Assembly: GCF_037026715.1 (NCBI RefSeq) | Contig: NZ_JBANCG010000005.1 | Span: forward strand, 186,001-250,000 | DNA length: 64,000 bases | Direction: 5' to 3' | Source: Breoghania sp037026715 | GTDB lineage: Bacteria > Pseudomonadota > Alphaproteobacteria > Rhizobiales > Stappiaceae | Shown here: positions 24,068 to 33,338 of the stretch, piece by piece | How positions within the stretch are numbered: the first letter of the stretch is position 1 | Layout of the letters: each line of letters opens with the position of its first letter | The notes under the pieces: generated by a model | Database searches by the model: none | What the model was told of the DNA's origin: nothing | What the model saw: only the letters and a program-made list of their open reading frames with translations | Program-made: the position numbers and the translations under genes

Positions 24068-25207
24068 TTACGCGGCCACCGTAGCCGCCGGCGTCGCCCT
24101 GGACTTTCCCGGCGTTTCCGCGTCATCGCGCTTGCCGATGCGGGAGCGCTGGGCCTCGCGAATCATCAGCACGGTGCGGCGCGCATCTTCCTGGCGTGTG
24201 CGGCTGAAGGCTTCGGTCAGCGTGCTGACCTCGCTCTCGTTGCGCCCCACGCGCTTGCAGATCAACCGGCTGAAGGCGCAGAAACCCTGCGTGCCCATGC
24301 TGGTGGCGCGGCACAGCATCACCACCGCCGAAACGTCGGAATGAAGGAGCGAGCGCTTCAGCGTGGCCTCCTCCAGCCGCAAGAGCATCGCCAGCAGCCA
24401 GATGCAGTCGCCGAGCCTGTCCTCCATCGCGAGTTCGCTCATGACCGAATCAAGTGTCCGGCGTCCTTCGCGCACCGCGTCGTAGAGCGCGTCGCGCTCC
24501 AGCTGGCGATGGGCATTCTCCTTCATGCCTTCCTCGATCATCAGCGAGGCACGGCGCGCCGCCTCCTCGAAGCGGCCCGCTTCCACCAGTGTGGCGAAAG
24601 CGCCGAGGCGCGTGCGCAATTCGTCGGTCAGCGAGGTCTGCAGGTTCCGGGCAAAACCGTCCTCGTCGCGACCACGTTCGGCAAGGCTCCGTTGAACCTC
24701 CGGATCCTGTCCGCCGCGATTGAGCAGATGGCCGAGCCCGGCCATGGAAAACCGCGCGCCGCGGTTCGCGGCGACCTTGCGCAGCACGTCGGGACCGCCG
24801 ACCTCGGTCAGCACATCGGTGACCGCTTCTGCCAACGCGGGGCGCCCTGCGATCGCGGAGCGATGGGTCTCGCCACACGTGCGGGCGATCTGGACGAGGT
24901 CGTCGTCATAGAGCAGCGGCGACATCTGCAGGATCGGGGTTGCGACAACGGCGTCATCGTTCGCCAGCGTCAGCACCAGTTCGCGGTCGACATGTTCGGA
25001 GCGGGCGATCTGATCGGCGATGTCGGCGCGGATCTCGTCGGCCACCTGATCGAGAATCCGGGCGACGACGTCCCCGAACAGCCGCTTCTCGATGTCGCCG
25101 GGAATGTGGGTTTCCTGGAAAAAGATGTCCGAAATCGCCTTGACCAGCGCCGTTCTGCCCTTGGCGCTGCGGTCGCGCGCCAGCTCCACCAGTTTCGACA
25201 CCGGCAT
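24068..25207 (-). CDS. DUF2336 domain protein
   Basis: 379 residues, almost entirely alpha-helical and without signal peptide or membrane helix. The pattern of the alphaproteobacterial DUF2336 family is visible: ISDIFFQETHIPGDIEKRLFGDVVARILDQV, then REVDRELVLTLANDDAVVATPIL-like segments, and a C-terminal block with LCRATSMGTQGFCAFSRLICKR. The helical repeats at the N-terminus resemble HEAT-like leucine-rich repeats. The C-terminus is Ala/Thr-rich. Family function is unknown. It stands alone, divergent from the tRNA-Pro/complex I region. Confidence 0.82.
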   Translation of the reverse strand: MPVSKLVELARDRSAKGRTALVKAISDIFFQETHIPGDIEKRLFGDVVARILDQVADEIRADIADQIARSEHVDRELVLTLANDDAVVATPILQMSPLLYDDDLVQIARTCGETHRSAIAGRPALAEAVTDVLTEVGGPDVLRKVAANRGARFSMAGLGHLLNRGGQDPEVQRSLAERGRDEDGFARNLQTSLTDELRTRLGAFATLVEAGRFEEAARRASLMIEEGMKENAHRQLERDALYDAVREGRRTLDSVMSELAMEDRLGDCIWLLAMLLRLEEATLKRSLLHSDVSAVVMLCRATSMGTQGFCAFSRLICKRVGRNESEVSTLTEAFSRTRQEDARRTVLMIREAQRSRIGKRDDAETPGKSRATPAATVAA

Positions 25208-25468
25208 GTTCTTGCCCCTTATTTTACCGCTATTGTCCCGAATTCACCCTAAATATTAGCATGTTGCAGCGGACGGCGCCGCTGCGACCGTCCGCTATGC
25301 TTTCCCACCGGTAAACAGCGCAGCGCATTCGCGCGCCATTGCAGTTTGGCAAGTGCCGCCTTTGCGGCGGCGGCGACACGAGATTGGCGGTTATCGTCGT
25401 ATGCGCTTGATATGCGCTTGCCGGCGCGCGCTTTTCTCGTGTATCCAACCCTCGCGGATACCACCGCT

Positions 25469-25545
25469 CGGGGCATGGCGCAGTCTGGTAGCGCACCTGG
25501 TTTGGGACCAGGGGGTCGCAGGTTCAAATCCTGCTGCCCCGACCA
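25469..25545 (+). tRNA. tRNA-Pro (anticodon TGG)
   Basis: A complete 77-nt cloverleaf with encoded CCA. The acceptor arms CGGGGCA and TGCCCCG pair, the anticodon stem CCTGG/CCAGG holds the loop TTTGGGA (anticodon TGG), and the T arm reads GCAGGTTCAAATCCTGC. D-loop AGTCTGGTA is standard. Confidence 0.97.
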
Positions 25546-25662
25546 ATCTTTTTCGATGGTTGCCAGATCCATTGAGCTAATATGGCGGCACGCTCGCCTC
25601 TCTGTCCGATGGGTACGAGGGCAGGCGCGGATCTGGTGAAGAACGAGAATTCGGAGACGGTC

Positions 25663-25968
25663 ATGGTCGCACGCATCTATCGTCCCGCCAAAACGGCGAT
25701 GCAGTCGGGCAAGGCGAAGACGAAACGCTGGGCACTCGACTACGAGCCGGAAAGCCCGCGCGAGATCGAGCCCCTGATGGGCTACACCTCGTCGGTCGAC
25801 ATGAACGGCCAGATCCGCCTGTTCTTCGACACGCGCGAGGAAGCGGTGGCCTATGCCAAGGCGCGCGGCATCCCCTACCGGGTGTCGGAGACGCACGAGC
25901 GCAAGATCCGTCCCATGGCCTACGCCGACAACTTCCGCTCCGATCGCCTCACGCCCTGGACGCACTGA
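25663..25968 (+). CDS. NADH dehydrogenase accessory subunit, NDUFS4 family (ETC complex I subunit)
   Basis: A 101-residue protein matching the bacterial form of the 18-kDa complex I subunit, found in alphaproteobacteria and mitochondria. It starts MVARIYRPAKTAMQSGKAKT and continues WALDYEPESPREIEPLMGYTSS, DMNGQIRLFFDTREEAVAYAK and ends with KIRPMAYADNFRSDR. These blocks are highly conserved. The ATG at 25663 has GGAGA 6 bases upstream; the frame extends back to 25582 without family content. It lies apart from the nuo operon, between two tRNA genes, as an independent unit. It probably stabilises the NADH-oxidising arm of complex I. Confidence 0.92.
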   Translation: MVARIYRPAKTAMQSGKAKTKRWALDYEPESPREIEPLMGYTSSVDMNGQIRLFFDTREEAVAYAKARGIPYRVSETHERKIRPMAYADNFRSDRLTPWTH

Positions 25969-26102
25969 GCTCCCGCAAGGATCAGGCAAAAAAGATCTGG
26001 AAAGGCCCGTTCGCGGCCTCTCGGGAAGCGGCGCGGCGCGAGACTTTCCTGCGCGCATGTGGCACCGTACTCGCAACGCGCGTCACCGCACGCCGCCAAG
26101 CC

Positions 26103-26179
<77 letters not shown>

Positions 26180-26554
26180 CTTTTTCCGGACCGCACGACG
26201 CGCCGGTTCCCAAAGCGCCACGATAGCCGCGCACCTCGTCCGCCGTCCGGCGGGCCACTCCCCCATCGCCCCGGAAGATGTCCGCGAGTGCAGTCGCTGA
26301 AGCGGGACTTGTACCACCAGAGCGCTTTCCGATCGGATAGGCTCCATCTGATCGGGATATGCTCTAGCAGTGCGCCGCGAAAGTTCCGAAATTCATTTCA
26401 AATAAAAGAACCATTCCACACAATTCCAGCATCCATTCGCATCCCACTCGCATATTTACTTACGTATTATCCGCCGTGATGCGAACACTAATTATTATCT
26501 TCTTACCGCATTTATAAGTTATCATATCCATCAAGCAGAAACAGCTTTCGCTCG
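26180..26554. other. AT-rich leader before the histidine kinase
   Basis: 375 bases with no gene. It holds the E-family repeat at 26319-26366. From about 26385 to 26545 the base composition drops sharply in GC compared with the rest of the window (for example ATATTTACTTACGTATTATC at 26451). The kinase promoter should lie here, but several AT-rich hexamers compete and I cannot choose one. Confidence 0.6.
26319..26366 (-). repeat. E-family short palindromic repeat, copy E2
   Basis: Reads AGAGCGCTTTCCGATCGGAT and ends ATCGGGATATGCTCTAG, the inverted counterpart of 4823-4874. The ends pair as AGAGC with GCTCT. No gene inside. Confidence 0.7.
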
Positions 26555-29239
26555 ATGAAAATGGAACGGACGAAACGCCGCCTTTTCGGATCGATGAGTT
26601 ACCGGATCATGTTTCTGGTCTGCTTCTGCGTCGTTGCCAGCACTGCCGCGATCGGGGTGGTGGCCTTCACGCAGATCCGCGACATCACCATGGGCAACGC
26701 GATCGCCAAGATCGCCGCGGAAACGCGGGACATGGCCCATCACTTCGACAAGGCCTATTCCACGATCGCAAGGGACCTTCGTACCGTCGCAGGCACCGCT
26801 GCCGTCAGCGGCATCATCAGAAGCACGCACAATGCGGGGACCGACCCCGCGGACGGCTCCACCACTTCCCTCTGGCGCGAGCGGCTCGCGGCAACCTTCC
26901 GTTCGGTTCTCGACAACAATCCCGAATATACCCGGCTCCGCTTCGTCGAACTCGGCGAAAAAACCCGCGAGATCCTCCGGGTGGAACGCTCCCAGCGCGG
27001 CACGGTGACCGCGCCCGACCGCTCTGTGCGCCCCGACGTCGCAGAGCGCTACATCCGCTTCGGCGCCTCCCTTCCCTCCAACGAGGTCGCATTCTCCGAC
27101 ATCTTACCAGAAGGCGCGTCCGGGGGTGACACGCGCAGCGGCATGCTCACCGTCCATGGCATGACACCGGTGGACGACGTCACCGGCCAGCGCTTCGGGC
27201 TCATCGTCATCGATGCCGATTACGAAGCCGTGCTGCGCGCGGTGATCGGCCCGCATTCGGACGAGAATTATGCGGTCGCGGTCAATGGCGAAGGCGGTTA
27301 CGTCCAGCGCTCACCCGGCGAGCCGATCGACCGCGTGACCCTGCAACTGCGCTCCGATCCCTCCCGTCGCCCGCCGCCGCTCGTCTCCCGGATCCTCGGC
27401 CGCACCGATCGCGAGGGTGTGGTGGAGATCGGCGACACGATCGCCTATTTCGTGCGCGATTCGGGGCGGTTCGCGCAGCAGTCGGCGCAGATCGGCTTCG
27501 CAACACAATTGCCCACGGCCGACCTGTTCGCCGACGCCGTGGCCGTGCGCAACCGCGTGCTCGCCATATCGCTCGTCGCCGCGCTCGTGCTCGGGGTCAT
27601 CGCCATCATCTTCGCGCGGCGCTTCATCCAGCCGCTGGGCGAGCTGACCGGAATGATATCGAGCCTGCCGGACCGCAAGCTCATCGCGGCTCTGCCGACC
27701 GATCGCGGGGACGAGATCGGCGATCTCGCCCGCTCGTTCCGCCAGCGCACACAGGCGCTCATCGACAGCGAGGCCCGGGCCAAGGTCATCGTCCACAACG
27801 TGGCCGACGGCCTGATCCTGCTCGACGAATTGGGAACGATAGAGGAATTCAATCCTAGCTGCGAACGCATCTTCGCCTACCGCGCCGAAGAGATCATCGG
27901 CCAGAACGTGACGCGTCTGCTGCCTCAGCCGATTTCGCACTACGAACGGCTGTTCCGCGATGTCTATCGCAAGCTCAAGACGCCCGGTCAGGCGGGGCAG
28001 GTGCGCGAGCTGGAGGTGATCGCAGCCGACGGTCGGCTTATCCCGGTGGAAATCGGCGTCTGCGCGCTCGTCGTCAACGGGCGGATGAAGTTCAGCGGCG
28101 TCATCCGCGACATTTCCGAAAGGCGCGAGGTGGAGCGCATCCGCTCCGAGTTCGTCGCCACCGTCAGCCACGAATTGCGCACGCCACTGACCTCGATCCG
28201 CGGCGCGCTGGCGCTGACGGAACAGTTCATGGCGAAGCCGGTGCCGGAAAAGATCGCCCGTATGCTCTCCATGGCGCAGAAGAATACGTCCCGGCTGATC
28301 CTGCTGGTCAATGACATTCTGGATTTCGAGAAGCTGCAGGCCTCGAAGATGCAGTTCCGCATGGGGCGTTGCGATCTCGCCGGCGAGATCGCCAAGGCGG
28401 TGGAGCTGAACGCCGGCCTGGCCCAGGAGCGAAAGGTCTCGCTGAAGAGCGCCGTCGCCGACGAACCGCTCGCCTGCCAGATCGATCAGGACCGCTTTCA
28501 GCAGGTGATGGCGAACCTCATTTCCAACGCAGTGAAGTTCTCGCCCGAGAACGACCGCGTGGAGGTCACCCTGGAACGCCAGGATGGCGCGGCCGTCATC
28601 TCCGTCGTCGACCATGGTCCCGGTATTCCGCAGGATTTCCGCGACAAGATCTTCATGCCCTTCAGCCAGGCCGACGCCAGCTCCTCGGCGCACCGCACGG
28701 GAACCGGCCTCGGGCTCATCATCACCAAGCGTCTGGTGGAGGGCATGGGCGGTGAGATCGGGTTCGTGAGCGAGCCCGGCGAGGGAACGACGTTTCGCGT
28801 CGCCTTTCCGCTCGCTCACAGACGAGACCACCGGTCCCCGCAGACCGGACCGCGCCCGGTCCCGACGTATTCGGGACTGCATCTGGAAGAAGACGCAGAT
28901 TTCGCCGAAATCCTGCGGATCGCGCTCGAGGACGACATCGAACTGACAAACGAGACGACGGTGGAGGACGCCAGACAACGCCTGAGCGAGCGCACGTTCG
29001 ATCTCGTCATCATCGACACCGATTTGCGCAGCGGAAACGCCGGCGATCTGTTCGACGCCCTCCCCGACCCCGCGGAGACGGCCATTGTCGTGCTGACCGC
29101 ACTCGACGCGCCCGCCGAGGAGCTCCCCTTCATCGACCTGACGCTCGTGAAGTCGAAACAGCATATCGGCGATGTCGCCGCGCAGATCCGGGCGCTGGTG
29201 GCGCAAAAGCAAGGCCGGCGGCGGCGCACGGCGTCCTGA
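26555..29239 (+). CDS. Hybrid sensor histidine kinase (periplasmic sensor, HAMP, PAS, HisKA, HATPase, receiver)
   Basis: An 894-residue inner-membrane kinase. TM1 is about 17-39, a periplasmic sensor domain of about 290 residues follows, TM2 is about 335-354, then HAMP (355-405), PAS (408-525, with VADGLILLDELGTIEEFNPS), HisKA with phospho-acceptor His539 in ATVSHELRTPLTS, and HATPase_c (N box ANLISNAVKF, DHGPGIP, GTGLGL). The C-terminal 120 residues look like a receiver: acidic EED (778-780), phospho-acceptor Asp821 in LVIIDTDL, Thr848 and Lys866/868. The periplasmic domain is Cache-like in length and layout but I did not recognise a ligand motif. No separate response regulator is adjacent; the only neighbour is the convergent autotransporter gene. 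Confidence 0.9.
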   Translation: MKMERTKRRLFGSMSYRIMFLVCFCVVASTAAIGVVAFTQIRDITMGNAIAKIAAETRDMAHHFDKAYSTIARDLRTVAGTAAVSGIIRSTHNAGTDPADGSTTSLWRERLAATFRSVLDNNPEYTRLRFVELGEKTREILRVERSQRGTVTAPDRSVRPDVAERYIRFGASLPSNEVAFSDILPEGASGGDTRSGMLTVHGMTPVDDVTGQRFGLIVIDADYEAVLRAVIGPHSDENYAVAVNGEGGYVQRSPGEPIDRVTLQLRSDPSRRPPPLVSRILGRTDREGVVEIGDTIAYFVRDSGRFAQQSAQIGFATQLPTADLFADAVAVRNRVLAISLVAALVLGVIAIIFARRFIQPLGELTGMISSLPDRKLIAALPTDRGDEIGDLARSFRQRTQALIDSEARAKVIVHNVADGLILLDELGTIEEFNPSCERIFAYRAEEIIGQNVTRLLPQPISHYERLFRDVYRKLKTPGQAGQVRELEVIAADGRLIPVEIGVCALVVNGRMKFSGVIRDISERREVERIRSEFVATVSHELRTPLTSIRGALALTEQFMAKPVPEKIARMLSMAQKNTSRLILLVNDILDFEKLQASKMQFRMGRCDLAGEIAKAVELNAGLAQERKVSLKSAVADEPLACQIDQDRFQQVMANLISNAVKFSPENDRVEVTLERQDGAAVISVVDHGPGIPQDFRDKIFMPFSQADASSSAHRTGTGLGLIITKRLVEGMGGEIGFVSEPGEGTTFRVAFPLAHRRDHRSPQTGPRPVPTYSGLHLEEDADFAEILRIALEDDIELTNETTVEDARQRLSERTFDLVIIDTDLRSGNAGDLFDALPDPAETAIVVLTALDAPAEELPFIDLTLVKSKQHIGDVAAQIRALVAQKQGRRRRTAS

Positions 29240-29250
29240 TCGCCCTTGCC

Positions 29251-29272
29251 GGGACGGCGGCCCCATAAGGCC
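29251..29272 (+). terminator. Hairpin after the histidine kinase gene
   Basis: CGGCGGCC-CCATAA-GGCCGCCG is a strong stem 12 bases after the kinase stop. There is no T-run, so an intrinsic terminator is only possible. A second small stem GCGGCC-ACAA-GGCCGC follows at 29293-29308 toward the autotransporter gene. Confidence 0.45.
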
Positions 29273-29336
29273 GCCGCTTGCCCCGTTTGATCTGCGGCCA
29301 CAAGGCCGCCGCTTGGCCTTGCTGCGTTGACGCCGG

Positions 29337-32300
29337 TCAGAAGCGGATCGCGACGGTTGCCTGCGCGCCGTGCGACTGGCTGTCCTCGCCGACCGTTCCC
29401 TCGTAGGAGAGCGAGAAATCGGCACTGTCCGTCAGCTGCGCGCGGAATCCGGCGGAGAACACCGCCTCATCGCGGTCCAGCGCCGCGCCGGTGACCCGGA
29501 ATGCGGCGCCGCCTGCGGCGTAGCGCATGGTCGTTTCCGCGTCCACGTCGCCGAACGTATGCTGCCAGGCCAGAGATCCCGTCAGCGCGAACGGGCCCTC
29601 GAAGAAGCCGGCGAGATCCTGCTCGAAGCGCACGCCGAGCGTGGAGACGCCCAGCGTCTGGTCGCTGGATGCAACCGACAGCGCCGCGGAGCCGCCGGTT
29701 TCGGTGAAGCCGTCGGTGTTCTGATAAACGATCGCCTGGTTCGCGAAAGGCTCCACCTTCGTATCGTTGAAGCGGAACAGATAACCGAGCTCGGCGAAGC
29801 CGTAGGCGGTGTGCGCGGCATAGTCGGCACTCAGATCCGAGGTGAGCGCGGCAACGGTGACCGTGCGGTCGGCGGAGACATCGTTGTAGGAATAGCTCGC
29901 GCCGAACCTGAGCCCCAGAGCGCCGAACTGGCGGCCGCCGTAAAGGCCGAGCTGGAAGGTGTCGGCGTCGTTCTCCGACACGATGCCGCGCGCCTGGGCG
30001 TGCGTGTGGCCATAGCCCGCGAACACACCGGCACGCCACGCATCGGCGATCTGCGTGTCGGCACCGAGGACCACGCCGGCGCTGACGCTCTGCAAACCGG
30101 TGACGCCGGTGCCGCCGTCGAGCTTCGACCAGGCGCCGTAGCCCTTTGCCCAGAGCACCGGCCCGCCGCTTGACGACACGTCCTTTTCGGTGCCGTCGCC
30201 GTGGGTGGCGACGGTGGACATTTCCATTGTCGCGACGCCGTTGAACGCGGAGCGCACACGGCTGGCGACGATGTCGCGCGAATAGCGCGTCGCCCCGATG
30301 ATCGCCTGCGACGTCCCGGGATAGCTGTCGCCGGAAAGCTCCTGGTAGGTCCGGTCCGTGTCTCCGCCCGTCATCCACAGCGCGGCGTTGTAGAGTTCGT
30401 TGGTATCGCCGAGGCCGTCGAGGGCGTTGGCGGCGGCGCGGCCGTTGCGGTTGCCAGACGAGACCACGGAGCCGAGCGTCTTGTCGTTGCGCACGAGCTG
30501 CACCCGGATCTCGTCGGCGTCCTGATCGACGCTCGCATCGAGATAGACGAAATCGTCGGTCACGGACGAGAACGTGCCGGTGATGCCGTTCGTCGCCGTC
30601 AGCACCGTGTAGCTGGAGGCCAGCGAATAGCCGGCTTCCGGATCGCCGCTCAGCCCGGAAACATAAAGCGTCGCGCCGTCCTCGATGGTCACGCTGCCGC
30701 CCGTGCCCGTCGCGGTGACATCAAGCAGGTCCGACGTCCCGTCGCTGGCCGCCTGCACCGCAAGCGTCGATCCGGAGACGAACGTGACGTCGCCGCCCGA
30801 AACCGTCAGCGTGCCGATCCCGTTATCGCCCGGAGCGATCGTCGCGCCAGAGGCCAGCGACACGCTGGTGAGCGTGCCCGTACCGCCAAGCGTTCCTCCG
30901 TCGGCAACCGAAATCGCGGAGGTGAGGAACGTGTCGGTATCGACCAGCAGCGTGCCGCCGGAAACGGTGGTGTCGCCGGTATAGGCGCTGTAGTCGCCCG
31001 TCAGGCTGATCGTGCCGTTGTAGACGTAGATGTCGCCGGCCCCGGTGACGGCGCTGGCGAAGGTGTAGACGTCCGCATCGGAGATGTTGAAATCGATTTC
31101 GCCGTCGCCATCGCCGAAGGCGATCGTGGTGACGTCGAGCGTACCGGAAGCAGCCGCGCCTTCGTCGCTCGCCGTGGAATCATAGGCGCCGCCGATGATG
31201 AGCGTGCCGGTCGAGCCCGTCTCGCTGGCAATGACGACCTCTCCAGCGCTGATCGCGCCACCGCCGGACACCGTCACCGTACCGTTGGCGTGGTTACCGG
31301 CATAAAGCGTGCCGTCGACTGTCAGCGTCGAGCCGGAGCCGGTCACCGTCAGCGCGCCGGAGGCCGTCGTGTTGTAGGAGGTCGTGTCGTAATCGTCGTC
31401 GTAATAGATGCCAGCGCCGACCGACAGGTTGCCCGTGACGGTCGCCTCAGCGCCGTTCGACACCGTCATGTTGCCCGTGCCGGCCTCGCCGAGCATCACG
31501 TTGCCCATGGCGGCAAAGGACGAGCCGGAGCCGGTCACCGTGACCGTACCGTTGGTGCCGGCGGCGTGGCCGATGTAAGCGGTGGTCGACACCGTGGTGC
31601 TGGCACCGTTCTCGACGGTGTAATTGCCGACATTGGTGTAGCCAACGTAGAACGGGCCGTTGAAGGTCGCCGTCGTGCCGCTGTCGCTGAAGGTGGCGTT
31701 GCCGGTCGTGCCGAGACCCAGCACCAGATAATCAGAGACGGTGAGAGTCGAGCCGCCCGAGACGGTGACATTGCCGACGGAGTTGCTGCCCACGCCGACG
31801 ATGAGCTGGCCGCCCACCGTCGTGGTGGAACCGCCCGTTATGTTGAGGTTGCCGGTGAGGTTGGCGCCGTTGCCGACGAAGACGTGGCCGGTCAGCGTCG
31901 CGGTCGAGCCGTTGGCGATGTTGACGGTACCGTCGCCACCGTAGCCGATGATGAGCTGGCCGGAGTTCAGGATATTGAGGTTGGCGTTGTCAACTGAGAT
32001 CGTGCCATTCGAGCCGGCGCCCTGGCCCACCGAAACATGATAGTTGGTTTCGAAGGTGCCGCCGTCGGCAACGGTGAGGATGCCGGTGGCGCCGGCTTGC
32101 CAGCCGATGTTGGTCCAGGCGTTGGTGCCCTCGACCACCAGCTTGGACCCCGCCCCGGTCACGGTTATGGTGGAGGTGGAGCCCGCCGACCAGCCGATGG
32201 CGATAGCGGCGTAGTTCGAGATTGTGCTGGTCAGCGTGGCGCCACCCGAAATCACCAGCGATCGCGGTCCGTTGTCAGGCGCGTTGACCGAGTTGATGTC

Positions 32301-32504
32301 GGTGGCGATCGTCGCCGTCGACGTGGTGACCGCGTGGTTGCCGTCGATCACCAGGTCGCCACCGTTGAAGTTGCTGTCCCAGTTTTCGAAGACGTTGAAC
32401 TCGTTGTTGAAGTCGCCGGTCCAATATGTTTCTGCCAGGGCGGGCGTCAACGCCAATACAGAAACAAGGGCGGTCGAGGCAAGCAGAAGCCTGGTGTCGG
32501 TCAT
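29337..32504 (-). CDS. Autotransporter (type Va secretion) with T5SS-repeat passenger
   Basis: A 1055-residue outer-membrane protein. Residues 1-24 are a Sec signal peptide (cleavage after PALA). The passenger (about 25-700) is built of units of roughly 25 residues such as NGTVTVTGSGSSFAAMGNVM and GNVTVSGGSTLTVSDYLVLG, the T5SS/PEP-CTERM-associated repeat type forming a beta-helix. A PATR-like segment GAGDIYVYNGTISLTGDYSA comes near its end. One unit is interrupted by an acidic insert, YYDDDYDTTSYNTT. The autotransporter beta-barrel spans about 790-1055, starting GGPVLWAKGYGAWSKLDG and ending in the required C-terminal Phe (VAIRF). The passenger is Thr/Ser/Gly-rich with few basic residues. 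No protease or lipase motif was recognised, so adhesion is only a guess. Confidence 0.93.
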   Translation of the reverse strand: MTDTRLLLASTALVSVLALTPALAETYWTGDFNNEFNVFENWDSNFNGGDLVIDGNHAVTTSTATIATDINSVNAPDNGPRSLVISGGATLTSTISNYAAIAIGWSAGSTSTITVTGAGSKLVVEGTNAWTNIGWQAGATGILTVADGGTFETNYHVSVGQGAGSNGTISVDNANLNILNSGQLIIGYGGDGTVNIANGSTATLTGHVFVGNGANLTGNLNITGGSTTTVGGQLIVGVGSNSVGNVTVSGGSTLTVSDYLVLGLGTTGNATFSDSGTTATFNGPFYVGYTNVGNYTVENGASTTVSTTAYIGHAAGTNGTVTVTGSGSSFAAMGNVMLGEAGTGNMTVSNGAEATVTGNLSVGAGIYYDDDYDTTSYNTTASGALTVTGSGSTLTVDGTLYAGNHANGTVTVSGGGAISAGEVVIASETGSTGTLIIGGAYDSTASDEGAAASGTLDVTTIAFGDGDGEIDFNISDADVYTFASAVTGAGDIYVYNGTISLTGDYSAYTGDTTVSGGTLLVDTDTFLTSAISVADGGTLGGTGTLTSVSLASGATIAPGDNGIGTLTVSGGDVTFVSGSTLAVQAASDGTSDLLDVTATGTGGSVTIEDGATLYVSGLSGDPEAGYSLASSYTVLTATNGITGTFSSVTDDFVYLDASVDQDADEIRVQLVRNDKTLGSVVSSGNRNGRAAANALDGLGDTNELYNAALWMTGGDTDRTYQELSGDSYPGTSQAIIGATRYSRDIVASRVRSAFNGVATMEMSTVATHGDGTEKDVSSSGGPVLWAKGYGAWSKLDGGTGVTGLQSVSAGVVLGADTQIADAWRAGVFAGYGHTHAQARGIVSENDADTFQLGLYGGRQFGALGLRFGASYSYNDVSADRTVTVAALTSDLSADYAAHTAYGFAELGYLFRFNDTKVEPFANQAIVYQNTDGFTETGGSAALSVASSDQTLGVSTLGVRFEQDLAGFFEGPFALTGSLAWQHTFGDVDAETTMRYAAGGAAFRVTGAALDRDEAVFSAGFRAQLTDSADFSLSYEGTVGEDSQSHGAQATVAIRF

Positions 32505-32834
32505 GCGACAAACTCCGCGATTTTTTCGCCGGGCGCCGCTGCGTAAACGTCAGGTTCCCACTCGTGCCGGCCGGTAATTTTGCCGACCGGTATCGCACCA
32601 CATTCCCGTCACATTCAATGCCATTTTTAAAAAATGAGCAACATTTACATACAGATATCTTACATTCGTTAGTTAACTTACCGATCTATTGCTCCGAAAG
32701 ATCTTCTTCCGTGGCACCGACACCACAGACGTGCGGATTTGCGATTTCGCCTGTAATATTCCTGTCTCTCGCGCTGACGCCTCCACCGGCTTTCCGGCAG
32801 AGGCAATTCCCGCTGGCACACCTGATAAGGACCG
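32505..32834. other. AT-rich leader of the autotransporter gene
   Basis: 330 bases between the autotransporter start and the DUF192 stop, with no gene. The part from about 32610 to 32700 is AT-rich, with CCATTTTTAAAAAATGAGCA at 32620 as a near-palindrome. The autotransporter promoter (leftward) should lie here. Confidence 0.55.
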
Positions 32835-33338
32835 CTATTTGGCGGCGCCGAATCGCTCGCTCACGACCTTGTCGCCGGGCTGCATCTTCAGCCGCTTGGC
32901 GGTCCCCGCCACCACCTCCAGCACGTAGCGAACCGGCACGCCCGACGGAACCACGTCTTCCGACAGCGGCGTGGTGTCGCTGGCGATGCGCGCGATCGCG
33001 CCGTTTTCCCGGATGAAGATCATGTCGAGCGACACGTAGGTGTTCTTCATCCAGAAGGAGACCGGCTGCTCGTACTGGAAATCGAACAGCATGCCGGTGC
33101 CCTCGGGCACGGACTTGCGATACATCAGCCCGCGCGCCCGGTCGGCCGGCGTCGCCACCACCTCGACCTTGAAATCGTGCCGGCCGGTCTGCGTGACCAC
33201 CGTCAGGGGCTCGGTCTCCGCCGCCTGCCCCTGGCTATCAGGAGCGCTCAGCACAACCAGAAGCGCGACGAGCCCCGCGACAAGGCTGAGCGAAAACGGA
33301 AGCCGCCAGTTGGCGGCCCGGACAGGACGAGAGGACAT
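32835..33338 (-). CDS. DUF192 family exported protein
   Basis: 167 residues with an N-terminal membrane anchor or signal peptide (WRLPFSLSLVAGLVALLVVL, about 11-30) and a DUF192 domain: VEVVATPADRARGLMYRKSV, EGTGMLFDFQYEQPVSFWMK, NTYVSLDMIFIRENG, then PVRYVLEVVAGTAKRL. The function of the family is unknown. The domain's beta-barrel fold and export signal suggest a periplasmic role. The start at 33338 has AGGAG at 7 bases; the longer frame to 33479 is not supported. It is isolated, downstream of nothing on its strand. Confidence 0.88.
   Translation of the reverse strand: MSSRPVRAANWRLPFSLSLVAGLVALLVVLSAPDSQGQAAETEPLTVVTQTGRHDFKVEVVATPADRARGLMYRKSVPEGTGMLFDFQYEQPVSFWMKNTYVSLDMIFIRENGAIARIASDTTPLSEDVVPSGVPVRYVLEVVAGTAKRLKMQPGDKVVSERFGAAK

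Noticed and set aside
32497..33016. Plus-strand frames over the autotransporter leader and DUF192 gene
   Set aside because: They overlap an AT-rich regulatory stretch and the DUF192 coding sequence and show no coherent protein features.
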